From positions 1-64,000 of the forward strand of contig NZ_JASHJL010000021.1 of the NCBI RefSeq assembly GCF_030733205.1: a DNA stretch of 64,000 nucleotides. Reading direction: 5' to 3'. Both the position numbers and the translations under genes were made by a program. This DNA is from Mameliella sp. MMSF_3455 (lineage in GTDB: Bacteria > Pseudomonadota > Alphaproteobacteria > Rhodobacterales > Rhodobacteraceae). Shown here one piece after another: positions 51,556 to 64,000 of the stretch. Positions within the stretch are counted from its first letter, which is position 1. Each line of letters starts with the position of its first letter. The notes below the pieces were generated by a model. That model was not told the DNA's origin and did not search any database. It was given only the letters and a program-made list of their open reading frames with translations.

Positions 51556-53496
51556 ATGACGATCCAGGCCAAACGACCACACCGCCGCAGCACGGCCCGG
51601 GCCCGCGCCTTGCCGGACCTTCGGTTCGTCGCCACCGGGGCGCTTGCCATCGGGGTGGCCTTGCTGGGTGTGGCCGCGCTGGCGCAGGATGGCGATGAAA
51701 AGATCACCACCGCGCATGGCTATTCCTACTTCGGCAATCTCGACTACCCGGCGGACTACACCCATTTCGATTTCGTCAACCCCGACGCGCCCAAGGGCGG
51801 CGAACTGGTGATCGGCGCCACCGGCACCTTCGACAGCCTCAACCCCTATTCGCGCAAGGGCCGCCCCGGCACCCTGACCACGGTGATGTACGACCAGCTG
51901 ATCGAATCCGTCGAGGATTCCGTTGGCCAGTATTACTGCATCCTCTGCGAGAGCATCGAATACCCGGAAAGCCGCGACTGGGTCATCTTTCACATGCGCG
52001 AGGACGCCAAGTTCTGGGACGGCACCCCTGTCACCGCCGAGGACGTGGTCTACTCGCACAAGCTGTTCATCACCCAGGGCCTGCCATCCTACGCGCAGGC
52101 GGTCGGCCGCATGGTCACCAGTGCCGAGGCGCTGGACGATTACACCGTGAAATTCACCTTCAACCCCGAGCTGACCAAGCGGTCGCGGATCGAGACCGTG
52201 GGCTCGACCCCGGTATTTTCCAAGGCCTGGTTCGAGGCCGACCCGGAAAACCGCCGCCTCGACGAACCGCGACTGGAGGTGGCGCTGGGGTCCGGCCCCT
52301 ACAAGCTGGCAACCTACGAGGTGAACCGCCACATCGTGTATGAGCGCGATCCGGATTACTGGGGCAAGGATCTGCCCTACAACACCGGCCGCTACAACTA
52401 TGACAGCATCCGGGTCGAGTATTTCGCCGACCAGACCGCCTCTTTCGAGGCGTTCAAGGCCGGAACCTATACGTTCAAGGTGGAAGGCGACCCCAAGCAA
52501 TGGGCGACGGCCTACAATTTCCCCAAGGTCGAGGAAGGCGTCGTCAAGCTGGAGGAAATCCCGGACGGCAGCCCGCCGAACCCGACCGGCTTTGTGTTCA
52601 ACCTGGCCAAGCCGCAGCTGCAGGACAAGCGCGTGCGCGAGGCCATCGCCCTGGCCTATAACTTTGAATGGTCGAACGAGTCGCTGCTCTACGGGCTTTA
52701 CTCGCCGCGCAGCTCTTTCGTCGAAGGCACTCCGGTCGAGGCCAAGGACGTGCCCGAAGGCGCCGAACTGGAGTTCCTCAAGAGCCTGGGCGACATCGTA
52801 CCCGCTGACCTTCTGGAAGAGCCGGTGCGCATCATGCATGAATCCGACCCGGCCCGCCTGCCCGACCGGCGCAACCTGCGCGCGGCATCGCGGCTCTTGT
52901 CCGAGGCAGGCTGGGAAGTGGGCGACGACGGCATCCGGCGCAACGCGGATGGCGAGACGCTGCAGGTCAACATGCTGATCCCGACCAATATCGAACCCTC
53001 GGTCGAGGCGATGCACGAATCCTTTGTCCGCAACCTGGTCCAGATCGGCGTGGATGCCAGCTTTGAGCGGATCGACCCCTCGCAGTACACGCTGCGCCGC
53101 CGGGAACGGGACTACGACCTGCTCTATTCCACCCGCTATGGCGCCTTCCTGTCCACCGGTGGCGGGTTGACGCAGATGTACGGGTCGCGAGAGGCCGAAT
53201 TCAGCCTCTTCAACCCCGCGGGACTTGCCAGCCCGCTGGTCGACGCGATCATCGAGGCCAGTTTCGAGGCCGAGAGCCAGGCCGATACCGACGTGGCGCT
53301 GATGGCGCTAGACCGGGCGCTGCGCTACGAGTTCTTCGTGATCCCGACCGGCTATATCGCCGACCACTGGGTTGCCTACTACGACATGTACGAACGCCCC
53401 GAACAGATCCCGCCCTACGGGCTGGGTTACCTGAGCTTCTGGTGGGTCAACCCCGAGAAGGAAGCGGCGCTCAAGGCGGAAGGTCAGCTGGACTGA
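51556..53496 (+). CDS. yejA: Peptide ABC transporter binding protein YejA-like
   Basis: A 646-residue family-5 extracellular solute-binding protein. After a basic, twin-Arg-containing N-terminus and a hydrophobic signal (about 30-48), the mature protein has YSYFGNLDYPADYTHFDFVNPDAPKGGELVIGATGTFDSLNPY, a hallmark of YejA. In enterobacteria YejABEF imports peptides, including microcin C. AGGGAGA lies five bases before the ATG at 51556, which favours it over the ATG at 51550. First gene of yejABEF, 1 nt from yejB. Confidence 0.93.
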   Translation: MTIQAKRPHRRSTARARALPDLRFVATGALAIGVALLGVAALAQDGDEKITTAHGYSYFGNLDYPADYTHFDFVNPDAPKGGELVIGATGTFDSLNPYSRKGRPGTLTTVMYDQLIESVEDSVGQYYCILCESIEYPESRDWVIFHMREDAKFWDGTPVTAEDVVYSHKLFITQGLPSYAQAVGRMVTSAEALDDYTVKFTFNPELTKRSRIETVGSTPVFSKAWFEADPENRRLDEPRLEVALGSGPYKLATYEVNRHIVYERDPDYWGKDLPYNTGRYNYDSIRVEYFADQTASFEAFKAGTYTFKVEGDPKQWATAYNFPKVEEGVVKLEEIPDGSPPNPTGFVFNLAKPQLQDKRVREAIALAYNFEWSNESLLYGLYSPRSSFVEGTPVEAKDVPEGAELEFLKSLGDIVPADLLEEPVRIMHESDPARLPDRRNLRAASRLLSEAGWEVGDDGIRRNADGETLQVNMLIPTNIEPSVEAMHESFVRNLVQIGVDASFERIDPSQYTLRRRERDYDLLYSTRYGAFLSTGGGLTQMYGSREAEFSLFNPAGLASPLVDAIIEASFEAESQADTDVALMALDRALRYEFFVIPTGYIADHWVAYYDMYERPEQIPPYGLGYLSFWWVNPEKEAALKAEGQLD

Positions 53497-53497
53497 C

Positions 53498-54586
53498 ATG
53501 GGAGCCTACATTCTCCGACGCATATTGCTAATCATCCCCACGCTGCTGGGGATCATGATCATCAACTTCGTGCTGGTCCAATTCGTGCCCGGCGGCCCGA
53601 TCGAGCAGATCATTGCCCAGATCGAGGGCCAGGGCGACGTGTTCGGCGGCTTTGCCGGCGGCTCGGAATCGCCCGATGCCGGCAGCATGACCCCGGGTGA
53701 CGAAACCTATGCCGGCGCGCGGGGCCTGCCACCGGAATACATCGCCGATCTGGAACGGCAATTTGGGTTCGACAAGCCGCCGCTGGAACGCTTTCTGGAC
53801 ATGATGTGGAACTACATCCGCTTCGATTTCGGCGAGAGCTATTTCCGGTCGATCAGCGTGATCGACCTGGTGGTGGAAAAGATGCCGGTCTCGATCTCGC
53901 TCGGCCTGTGGTCGACGCTGCTCGCCTACCTGATCTCGATCCCGCTGGGCATCCGCAAGGCCGTCCGGGACGGGACCAGTTTCGACACCTGGACATCCAG
54001 CATCATCATCGTCGCCTATGCGATCCCCGGTTTCCTCTTCGCGATCCTGCTGCTGGTGCTCTTTGCCGGGGGGTCCTACTGGCAGATCTTCCCGATCCGC
54101 GGGCTGGTCTCCGACAACTGGGAAGACCTGAACATCTTCATGAAGGTCGCAGACTACTTCTGGCACATCGCCCTGCCGATCACCGCCTCGACCATCTCGG
54201 CCTTTGCGACGCTGACCCTGCTGACCAAGAACAGCTTTCTGGACGAGATCAAGAAACACTATGTCATGACCGCCCGGGCCAAGGGCCTGTCCGAGGACCG
54301 CGTGCTGTATGGCCATGTCTTCCGCAACGCCATGCTGATCGTCATCGCCGGCCTGCCGGGCGTCTTCATCGGCGTCTTCTTTGGCGGGTCGATCATCATC
54401 GAGACGATCTTTTCGCTCGACGGCCTCGGCCGGCTCGGCTTCGAGGCGGCGGTGGCGCGCGACTACCCGGTGATCTTCGGCACGCTCTTCATCACCTCGA
54501 TGATCGGGCTTGTCGTCGGGCTGATCTCGGACCTGATGTACGTGGTCGTCGACCCGCGCATCGACTTTGAAAAACGGGAGGGCTGA
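53498..54586 (+). CDS. yejB: Peptide ABC transporter permease YejB
   Basis: A 362-residue permease. The N-terminus GAYILRRILLIIPTLLGIMIINF, a periplasmic loop (about 50-100) and the EAA loop KKHYVMTARAKGLSEDRVLYGHVFRNAM (about 249-276) are those of the DppB/OppB/YejB group. It pairs with YejE, four bases downstream. Confidence 0.95.
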   Translation: MGAYILRRILLIIPTLLGIMIINFVLVQFVPGGPIEQIIAQIEGQGDVFGGFAGGSESPDAGSMTPGDETYAGARGLPPEYIADLERQFGFDKPPLERFLDMMWNYIRFDFGESYFRSISVIDLVVEKMPVSISLGLWSTLLAYLISIPLGIRKAVRDGTSFDTWTSSIIIVAYAIPGFLFAILLLVLFAGGSYWQIFPIRGLVSDNWEDLNIFMKVADYFWHIALPITASTISAFATLTLLTKNSFLDEIKKHYVMTARAKGLSEDRVLYGHVFRNAMLIVIAGLPGVFIGVFFGGSIIIETIFSLDGLGRLGFEAAVARDYPVIFGTLFITSMIGLVVGLISDLMYVVVDPRIDFEKREG

Positions 54587-54589
54587 GGC

Positions 54590-55773
54590 ATGGTCGCGAA
54601 CCCGCAGCCCGATCAGAACCCCGACAGCCCCCCGGCGGTGACGATGCCGCCGGAGCCGAAAAAGGGACTGTTTTCGCTGTCGCCACTGAACCAGCGACGC
54701 TGGAACAATTTCAAGCGCAACCGCCGCGCCTTCTGGTCGCTCTGGATCTTCGTGATCCTTTTTGGCCTGTCGCTCTTTGCCGAGTTCATCGCCAACGACA
54801 AGCCGATCATGGTGCGCTATCGCGGTGAGACCTTCACCCCGATCTTCAACTTCTACCCCGAAACCCAGTTCGGCGGCGATTTCCGGACAGAGGCCGCCTA
54901 TCGCGACCCCGAGGTCCGCTGCCTGATCATCACCGGCGGGCTGGACGCCTGTTTCGACGATCCCGACGGATTGATCGAAGATGCAGAGGCCGGCGTGCTG
55001 ACGGATGACAATTTCCACAAGGGCACGATCCTCTGGCCGCTGATCCCCTACAGCTATGACACGCCCGTGGACCGGCGTGGCGCGGCCCCCCTGCCGCCCA
55101 ACGAACAGAACTGGCTGGGCACCGACAAGGGCAAGCGCGACCTGCTGGCGCGGGTGATCTACGGTTTCCGCCTGTCCATCGTCTTTACCCTGATCGTCAC
55201 CGCCTGCGCCTCTGTGATCGGCATCGTGGCCGGGGCATTGCAGGGCTATTTCGGCGGTTGGCTCGACCTGATCTTTCAGCGGGTGATCGAGATATGGGGG
55301 GCGACGCCGTCGCTTTACATCATCATCATCCTCTTCGCGATCCTCGGGCGAAGTTTCTGGCTATTGGTCTTTCTCACCATCCTGTTTGGCTGGACGGCGC
55401 TGGTAGGCGTGGTGCGGGCCGAATTCCTGCGCGCGCGCAACCTGGAATACGTCCGTGCGGCCAAGGCTTTGGGGGTGTCGAACTGGACCATCATGTTCCG
55501 GCACATGCTGCCCAACGCGATGGTGGCAACGCTGACCTTCATGCCCTTCATCGTCACCGGCACGATCTCGACGCTGGCGGGGCTCGACTTCCTCGGCTTC
55601 GGCCTGCCCTCTTCGGCGCCGTCCCTGGGGGAAATGACTCTGCAGGCGAAACAGAACCTGCAGGCGCCCTGGCTTGCCTTCACCGCCTTCTCGGTCTTCG
55701 CGATCATGCTGTCGCTGCTGGTCTTCATCTTCGAAGGGGTCCGCGACGCATTCGACCCCAGGAAAACCTTCTC

Positions 55774-55777
<4 letters not shown>
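54590..55777 (+). CDS. yejE: Peptide ABC transporter permease YejE
   Basis: A 395-residue permease. After a Pro-rich N-terminal tail comes SPLNQRRWNNFKRNRRAFWSLWIF at about 29-52, a large periplasmic loop (about 70-170) and the EAA loop NLEYVRAAKALGVSNWTIMFRHMLPNAMVATL near 283-314. Matches YejE in length and order. Its stop overlaps yejF (ATGA). Confidence 0.95.
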
Positions 55778-57363
<1,586 letters not shown>

Positions 57364-57369
57364 GCGGCG

Positions 57370-58725
57370 TCAGATCGCGCTGGAATGGCCTGCCTTCGAC
57401 AGGTCGTAGGCGTCGAAGGCCCGCGCGACGATGCGGGTCAGCGGCCGTGCCTCCTGCGGAATGAACAAACCGTCGTCGCTGATGATCAGCATGTTCTCGA
57501 ACCGCGCGTTCGCCTCGCGGAACAGGGTGAACAGCACTTCGCGCGAGATGGCGAAATCGCGCAGGATCTCGGCGGCGTCGATGCGGAAATCGCACATCAA
57601 TGCCTCGATCAGCCGGGCGCGCAGGCGGTCGTCACCCTTGAAGGTATGGCCGCGCGCGGTGGCGAACCGACCATCCCGCACCGCCGCGATGTATTTCGAC
57701 GTGCCGGGCGCGTTCTGGGCGTATCCCTGCGGGAACTTCGAGATCGACGACGCCCCCAGCCCGATCAGGACATCCGAGGTATCGTCGGTATAGCCCTGGA
57801 AATTCCGTCGCAGGGCGCCGGCGCGCCGCGCCAAGGCCAGCCCGTCTTCGCGGGTGGCGAAATGATCGATGCCGATCTCGGCATAGCCGTCCCAGACGAA
57901 CAGGCGCCGCGCCGTGTCGAACAGCTCCAGCCGCTCTTGCGGTGTGGGCAGCGCGTCCGAGGGCAGCATCTGCTGCCGCTTGGCCATCCAGGGCACATGC
58001 GCATAGCCGTAAAGCGCCACGCGGTCCGGCGCAAAGCTGAGCAGCTTTTGCACGGTTTCGGTGATGCGGGCACGGGTCTGATGCGGCAGGCCGAACAGGA
58101 TGTCGGCGTTCAGGCTCTCGATCCCGCGCGCACGGATCAATTCGACCGCCGCCCGGGTCACGTCATAGCCCTGTTCCCGGCCGATCGCGCCCTGGATCTG
58201 CGGGTCGAAGTCCTGCACCCCGATCGAGGCGCGGTTCATGCCGCCCTCGGTCAGGGCATCCAGCCGCTCCGCATCAATCTCGTTCGGGTCGATCTCGACG
58301 GAAAATTCGTAGCCTTCGGCAAAATCGGCGACCCGCCGGGTCGCCGCGATCAGGCGTTTCATGAGGTCCGGGGGCAGCAGGGTTGGCGTGCCGCCGCCCC
58401 AGTGCAGCCGCGACAGGCGCACGCCCTGCGGCAAGGCACCGCGCAGCAGGTCCAGTTCCCGTTCCAGCACGGTCACATAGCTTTCGACCGGGCCAAGGGT
58501 TGACGTTCCCTGCGTCCGACAGGCGCAGAACCAGCACAACCTGCGGCAAAATGGTACATGCAAATATAGGGATATGTTACCATCTACTGGAACAGAGCGA
58601 ACCCACTCTTCGAATCGTGCCGGCCCCACGTCGCCGTCGAAATGCGGTGCGGTCGGATACGATGTGTACCGCGGCACTTTGGCGTCAAAGAGTCCAAGCC
58701 GCGCGAGTTGAGTTCGGTTCGCCAT
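57370..58725 (-). CDS. hemN: Oxygen-independent coproporphyrinogen III oxidase
   Basis: A 451-residue radical-SAM enzyme that decarboxylates coproporphyrinogen III to protoporphyrinogen IX without oxygen. The cluster cysteines are 60, 64 and 67 (CRRLCWFC) with the extra Cys 69 typical of true HemN; the N-terminus VPRYTSYPTAPHF also matches. It is divergent from fnrL, and the shared 64-nt gap holds an FNR-type box (58761-58774), so microaerobic induction is likely. Confidence 0.95.
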   Translation of the reverse strand: MANRTQLARLGLFDAKVPRYTSYPTAPHFDGDVGPARFEEWVRSVPVDGNISLYLHVPFCRRLCWFCACRTQGTSTLGPVESYVTVLERELDLLRGALPQGVRLSRLHWGGGTPTLLPPDLMKRLIAATRRVADFAEGYEFSVEIDPNEIDAERLDALTEGGMNRASIGVQDFDPQIQGAIGREQGYDVTRAAVELIRARGIESLNADILFGLPHQTRARITETVQKLLSFAPDRVALYGYAHVPWMAKRQQMLPSDALPTPQERLELFDTARRLFVWDGYAEIGIDHFATREDGLALARRAGALRRNFQGYTDDTSDVLIGLGASSISKFPQGYAQNAPGTSKYIAAVRDGRFATARGHTFKGDDRLRARLIEALMCDFRIDAAEILRDFAISREVLFTLFREANARFENMLIISDDGLFIPQEARPLTRIVARAFDAYDLSKAGHSSAI

Positions 58726-58760
58726 ACGCGTACGGTTAGGGCACGGAAAAGCGCCGGGCT

Positions 58761-58774
58761 TTGACGCAGATCAA
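58761..58774. promoter_or_regulatory. FNR-type box between hemN and fnrL
   Basis: TTGACGCAGATCAA, one mismatch from the FNR consensus TTGAT-N4-ATCAA. It lies 36 nt upstream of hemN and 16 nt upstream of the fnrL ATG, so it could activate hemN and repress fnrL. Confidence 0.75.
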
Positions 58775-58789
58775 CATAAGGCAGGCGAT

Positions 58790-59539
58790 ATGCTGAATGA
58801 ACGAAGCTTGAGTGTCGCGCCCGACTGCAACGATTGCCCGATCCGCCATCGGGCGGTCTGTGCACGATGCGAAAGCGACGAACTCGAGCGCCTTGAGCAG
58901 ATCAAGTATTACCGCAAGTTCGAGGCTGGCCAGTCGATCATCTGGGCCGGCGACCGCATGGATTTCGTGGGCTCCGTCGTGTCCGGAATCGCAACCCTGA
59001 GCCAGGCGATGGAAGATGGCCGTACGCAGATGGTGGGCCTGTTGCTGCCCAGCGATTTCGTCGGCCGCCCCGGACGCAACACCGCCGCCTACGACGTGGT
59101 CGCCACGACCGATGTCGTCATGTGCTGTTTCCGCCGGTCCCCCTTCGAAGACCTCATGACACGCACGCCGCATATCGCGCAGCGCCTGCTGGAAATGACC
59201 CTGGACGAGCTTGATGCGGCGCGCGAGTGGATGCTGGTCCTGGGCCGCAAGACCGCGCGAGAGAAGATCGCTTCGCTGTTGTCGATCATTGCCCGCCGCG
59301 ACGCGACCCTGAACAAGCGCGGCGCCGCGGCTGGTCCGATCGTCTTCGACCTGCCCCTGACCCGCGAGGCGATGGCAGATTACCTGGGCCTGACACTGGA
59401 AACCGTGAGCCGCCAGATCTCGGCCCTGAAACGGGACGGCGTGATCCAGCTGGAAGGCAAGCGCCATGTCACCGTGCCGGACATGTCCCGCCTGATGGAC
59501 GAGGCCGGCGACGATGCGGATGGTGGCCTGCTTGTCTGA
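58790..59539 (+). CDS. fnrL: FNR-family oxygen-sensing regulator FnrL
   Basis: A 249-residue CRP/FNR regulator. The [4Fe-4S] ligands are apparent as C13, C16 and C24 (with C27 beside) and an internal Cys at 112/113 (VMCCFRR). The cNMP-like domain runs about 35-150; the HTH recognition helix LTLETVSRQISALKRDG keeps the E--SR residues that read TTGAT half-sites. It activates microaerobic genes such as hemN and ccoNOQP, which flank it here. The last bases overlap the phzF-like gene. Confidence 0.95.
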   Translation: MLNERSLSVAPDCNDCPIRHRAVCARCESDELERLEQIKYYRKFEAGQSIIWAGDRMDFVGSVVSGIATLSQAMEDGRTQMVGLLLPSDFVGRPGRNTAAYDVVATTDVVMCCFRRSPFEDLMTRTPHIAQRLLEMTLDELDAAREWMLVLGRKTAREKIASLLSIIARRDATLNKRGAAAGPIVFDLPLTREAMADYLGLTLETVSRQISALKRDGVIQLEGKRHVTVPDMSRLMDEAGDDADGGLLV

Positions 59540-60446
59540 GGGATTGCCCTTTTGCACCTGCGACGTCTTCACCGAAACCGCCTATGCCGGCAATCCGCTG
59601 GCCATCGTCGAGGATGCGGACGGGCTGAGCGACGTCGCGATGCAGACCATCGCGCGTGAGTTCAACCTGTCCGAGACGATCTTTGTCCGGTCCCCAGCCG
59701 ATCCGGCGCATACCGCCGGCGTGCGGATCTTCTTTCCCACGGCGGAGATCCCCTTTGCAGGGCATCCCACCATCGGCTGTGCCACCCACCTCGCGCTGAA
59801 AGGCGCACCCGAGGGCGATTTCGAAACCCGGATCACGCTGGAAGAAGTCGCCGGGCTGGTTCCGGTGCAGGTCTGGCGCCGGGCCGGTCGACTGGGCGCA
59901 GAGTTCCGCGCGCCGGTTCTGCCCCACGCGGCCAACACCGGAGAAATGCCCGGTGCCAAGGACATCGCCGAGGCGCTTGGCCTCTCGGCGGACCAGATCG
60001 GGTTCGAGGATCATCGCCCTGCCCTGTGGCAGGGTGGACCGGCCTTTGGCTATATCCCGCTGCGCGACCGGGCCGCCCTGACCGCTGCCCGGCCCAATGG
60101 TCCGGCTTGGGAGACGCTCTGCGCCGTGACCGGCCTCGACTCGCATTACCTGTATGCGCGCGGGCAAAAAACGGATTTTTCCGCACGCATGTTCGCCCCC
60201 GGCGACGGCATCCCCGAGGACCCGGCCACGGGATCGGCCTCGGCCATCCTTGCAGCACAACTGCTGGCCTCTGGCGCCCTGTCGGAGGGCGAAACGCGGT
60301 TGGTGCTGGAACAGGGCGTGGACATGGGCCGCCCCAGCCGCATCGGGCTGCGGATCCAGACCACCGGCGGCGCGCTGGAGCGGATCCATGTTCAGGGCTC
60401 TGCGGTGCCCGTCAGTTCGGGGCGGCTTGTGCCGCCCGCAGACTGA
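59514..60446 (+). CDS. PhzF family isomerase-like protein
   Basis: A 310-residue protein of the PhzF/diaminopimelate-epimerase-like fold. CDVFTETAYAGNPLAIVEDADGLS near 13-36, NLSETIFV near 50 with the candidate catalytic Glu, and DPATGSASAIL near 235 are family marks. The phenazine pathway itself is absent, so it is a generic PhzF-like isomerase of unknown substrate. The start is uncertain: ATG 59514 or 59520 overlap fnrL; a TTG at 59544 would give the shorter family-like N-terminus. Confidence 0.87.
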   Translation: MRMVACLSEGLPFCTCDVFTETAYAGNPLAIVEDADGLSDVAMQTIAREFNLSETIFVRSPADPAHTAGVRIFFPTAEIPFAGHPTIGCATHLALKGAPEGDFETRITLEEVAGLVPVQVWRRAGRLGAEFRAPVLPHAANTGEMPGAKDIAEALGLSADQIGFEDHRPALWQGGPAFGYIPLRDRAALTAARPNGPAWETLCAVTGLDSHYLYARGQKTDFSARMFAPGDGIPEDPATGSASAILAAQLLASGALSEGETRLVLEQGVDMGRPSRIGLRIQTTGGALERIHVQGSAVPVSSGRLVPPAD

Positions 60447-60513
60447 CCACCCATCCGAACAGGGCCGCCCGTGTTCCCGCACGAACGGCCCCGGTCCGCT
60501 CACCGCGCCCGCA

Positions 60514-61353
60514 TCAATGGGCCATGAAAACCGACACGCCAGCCTGTTCCAGCATGTTGCGCGTGGCCCCGCCCAGGATCGCCTCGCGAAAGCGCGAGTG
60601 GCCGTAGGCGCCCATCACGACCATGTCGGCGCTGATGTCCGACACATGCCGCAGCAGGACATCGGACACGCGCGGCATCGTCTTGGCCAGCACGTCGATC
60701 TCTGCCTTGACGCCGTGGCGGGCAAGGAATTCCGACACCATCCCACCCGGGTCCGACCGGTTTGGACCGTGTTTCGGCGGGTCGATCACCACCACATGCA
60801 CCGTATCAGCCTGTTTCAGCAGGGGCATGGCGGACCGCACCGCGCGCAAGGCCTCGTTGCTTTCGTTCCAGCCCAGAACGATACGCTTGGGCTTGGCCGC
60901 CGGCTCGACATCATCGGGCACGACCATGACCGGCACCTGGCCCTCGAACAGCGCGCCTTCGAGGACGGGTTCCAGTTCCACGCCCTTGCCCTCGCCATAG
61001 GGCTGCGGCAACACCACGAGGTCGGTGAAGCGTGCCCGCGACGCCACGTGGCGGCCGATATCGGCCAACTGCGCCACGCCGTGATCGACGCTCCACAGCG
61101 TGTCGGTCTTTTCCAGCTCGCCGCGCGCGGCGGTTGCCAGCGCCTCGGCCTCGGCGGTGGCCCGTTCCAGGGTTTCCTGCAGGACCATCGCGTTGGCCCC
61201 GGCGTAGTAGTACCCCGTCTGGGTGCGATCCACGCCAAGACACAGGGCGCCAAGATGCGCGTCATGGATCTTGGCCACCGTGGCGGCATGGGAAAGCGTC
61301 GAGGTCATGAGATCATGGTCGGTGACCACGGTCAGTATGGATTTGAAGGACAT
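60514..61353 (-). CDS. Tandem universal stress protein
   Basis: A 279-residue protein with two UspA domains, about 1-140 and 150-279. The second keeps the ATP-binding pattern GAYGHSRFREAILGGATRNML near 250-270; the first lacks a clear one. Such proteins accompany FNR-regulated genes in many alphaproteobacteria. The start at 61353 (MSFKSILTVV) has AAGGAC-like purines nearby on the minus strand. An FNR-like box (61408-61421) lies 55 nt upstream. Confidence 0.88.
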   Translation of the reverse strand: MSFKSILTVVTDHDLMTSTLSHAATVAKIHDAHLGALCLGVDRTQTGYYYAGANAMVLQETLERATAEAEALATAARGELEKTDTLWSVDHGVAQLADIGRHVASRARFTDLVVLPQPYGEGKGVELEPVLEGALFEGQVPVMVVPDDVEPAAKPKRIVLGWNESNEALRAVRSAMPLLKQADTVHVVVIDPPKHGPNRSDPGGMVSEFLARHGVKAEIDVLAKTMPRVSDVLLRHVSDISADMVVMGAYGHSRFREAILGGATRNMLEQAGVSVFMAH

Positions 61354-61407
61354 TTGCGTCTCCGTCGCTGCGTGGCCCGAGGCTAACCCCGCGCCTTTCG
61401 TCGCACC

Positions 61408-61421
61408 TTGACCCGCGTCAA
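61408..61421. promoter_or_regulatory. FNR-like box upstream of the usp gene
   Basis: TTGACCCGCGTCAA, a perfect dyad with TTGAC half-sites (one change in each from TTGAT), in the divergent gap between usp and ccoN and nearer to usp. Confidence 0.6.
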
Positions 61422-61439
61422 GGTTAGCGTGGCCATCCA

Positions 61440-61453
61440 TTGATGCAGATCAA
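61440..61453. promoter_or_regulatory. FNR box upstream of ccoN
   Basis: TTGATGCAGATCAA is an exact TTGAT-N4-ATCAA FNR site, 92 nt before the ccoN ATG, a position fitting class II activation of ccoNOQP. Confidence 0.9.
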
Positions 61454-61545
61454 GGATGCCTTTCGGCGAACATAGCTAACACGTCCCCAGTCTAAAACCG
61501 CCCCTGCGGGCAACGAATCGCGCGGGTCAGACGAAGGGACGAAAA

Positions 61546-63156
<1,611 letters not shown>

Positions 63157-63168
63157 GGAGGACCGGAC

Positions 63169-63897
63169 ATGAGCATTCTTCAGAAACACGCCGTCCTTGA
63201 AAAGAACGTCACCCTGCTGGCCATTTTCGCCTTTCTCGTGGTGACGATCGGGGGCCTGGTGCAGATCGTGCCGCTCTTCTACCTCGAAAACACCATCGAG
63301 GATGTCGAAGGCATGCGCCCCTACACGCCGCTGGAACTGGCGGGCCGCGAGGTCTACCTGCGCGAGGGCTGCTACGTCTGCCACAGCCAGATGATCCGCC
63401 CCATGCGGGACGAGGTCGAACGCTATGGCCACTACAGCCTTGCGGTCGAGAGCAAGTACGACCACCCGTTCCAGTGGGGATCGAAGCGGACCGGGCCCGA
63501 CCTGGCACGGGTTGGCGGCCGCTACTCTGACGAGTGGCACGTCGATCACCTGCGCGACCCGCAGTCGGTGGTGCCGGAATCGGTCATGCCCAAGTACGGC
63601 TTCCTCGAGGCCAAGCTGATCGAAGGCACCTATATCGGTGACCTGATGCGCACCAACCGCATGGTGGGCGTGCCCTACAGCGACGAGATGATCGAAGCTG
63701 CACAGGCCGACTTCCTGGCACAAGCCGACCCGGACAGCGATTACGACGGTCTGCTGGAACGCTACGGTGAGAACGTGAACGTCCGGAACTTTGACGGCGC
63801 CCCCGGCGTCTCCGAGGCTGACGCGCTGATCGCCTATCTCCAGATGCTGGGCACGCTGGTCGATTTCTCGACCTTCACGCCTGACGCCAGCCGCTGA
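63169..63897 (+). CDS. ccoO: cbb3-type cytochrome c oxidase subunit II
   Basis: A 242-residue membrane-anchored monohaem cytochrome c. N-terminal helix at about 16-38, haem motif CYVCH near 69-73 ([23 protein letters not shown]) and the candidate Met ligand in ESVMPKYGF. It passes electrons to CcoN. AAGGAGG precedes the ATG, and ccoQ follows 12 nt downstream. Confidence 0.96.
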   Translation: MSILQKHAVLEKNVTLLAIFAFLVVTIGGLVQIVPLFYLENTIEDVEGMRPYTPLELAGREVYLREGCYVCHSQMIRPMRDEVERYGHYSLAVESKYDHPFQWGSKRTGPDLARVGGRYSDEWHVDHLRDPQSVVPESVMPKYGFLEAKLIEGTYIGDLMRTNRMVGVPYSDEMIEAAQADFLAQADPDSDYDGLLERYGENVNVRNFDGAPGVSEADALIAYLQMLGTLVDFSTFTPDASR

Positions 63898-63909
63898 GGA
63901 GGGAAAGAC

Positions 63910-64000
63910 ATGGAAACCTATTCCTTCCTTCGCCAATTGGCTGACAGCTGGGGACTTCTGGCGATGTTCGCCTTCTTCGTGGGGATCGTGATCTGGGCCT
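63910..64000 (+). CDS. ccoQ: cbb3-type cytochrome c oxidase subunit CcoQ (partial)
   Basis: The first 30 codons of a small hydrophobic protein (METYSFLRQLADSWG, then the start of a transmembrane helix) cut by the end of the window. The position after ccoO and the single-helix opening identify CcoQ (FixQ), a stabilising subunit. GAGGAGGGAAAG precedes the ATG. ccoP is expected next, outside the window. Confidence 0.85.
   Translation, partial: METYSFLRQLADSWGLLAMFAFFVGIVIWA

Overview
The window is a G+C-rich (roughly 65 %), densely coded chromosomal segment. Its gene content points to an alphaproteobacterium of the Rhodobacteraceae (Roseobacter group): an fnrL-hemN-usp-ccoNOQ neighbourhood, a membrane-anchored cytochrome c552, alphaproteobacterial-type IleS and YejABEF, reductive pyrimidine catabolism with RutR, and several ABC importers. 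The family placement is inference from gene content; no rRNA or tRNA gene was seen, and there is no CRISPR array, insertion sequence or prophage.

Layout. 1-3 kb: translationally coupled ycjX / GNAT acetyltransferase / ycjF. 3-9 kb: membrane proteins (DUF2339, VIT-type transporter, CBU_0592-like), a flavin monooxygenase and a small anchored protein. 9-18 kb: ileS with a clear terminator, a phosphohistidine-type lipoprotein, a DUF3253 protein, a LuxR-type response regulator opposite a hybrid histidine kinase carrying its own receiver and HPt domains, malonyl-CoA synthetase and a TrmO-like protein. 18.5-19.4 kb: an AT-richer island with a cysteine-rich small protein. 19.4-26 kb: an SMP-30 lactonase and an SDR oxidoreductase with an altered active site, divergent from a stand-alone Lrp-type sensor domain and a complete branched-chain-amino-acid-type ABC importer. 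26-30 kb: a coupled pair of secreted serine-protease-like proteins and an OmpA-family protein.

30-42 kb is a reductive pyrimidine degradation locus: PreT and PreA (reduction of uracil/thymine), dihydropyrimidinase, an N-carbamoyl-beta-alanine amidohydrolase-like enzyme, the regulator RutR with a near-consensus operator, and an NMT1/THI5-type ABC importer likely to bring in the substrate. Two small proteins in the locus are unassigned. 42-48 kb: an rmlA gene joined by overlaps to a CaiD-type carnitinyl-CoA dehydratase, a betainyl-CoA-thioesterase-like protein and a second SMP-30 protein, divergent from rmlCBD (dTDP-L-rhamnose). 48-51 kb: a beta-hydroxyacid dehydrogenase, an alkyltransferase, pheA and cytochrome c552. 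51-57 kb: yejABEF peptide importer. 57-64 kb: anaerobic/microaerobic genes hemN, fnrL, phzF-like, a tandem universal stress protein and ccoNO(Q), with FNR-type boxes at three promoters; ccoQ runs off the right edge.

The less ordinary items are the coupled double-protease operon, the SDR with Asn in place of the catalytic Lys, the paired GTAC-centred palindromes near 26.05 kb, the AT-rich island with a TTG-start cysteine-rich protein, the mixed rhamnose/carnitine operon, and the unassigned secreted protein inside the pyrimidine locus.
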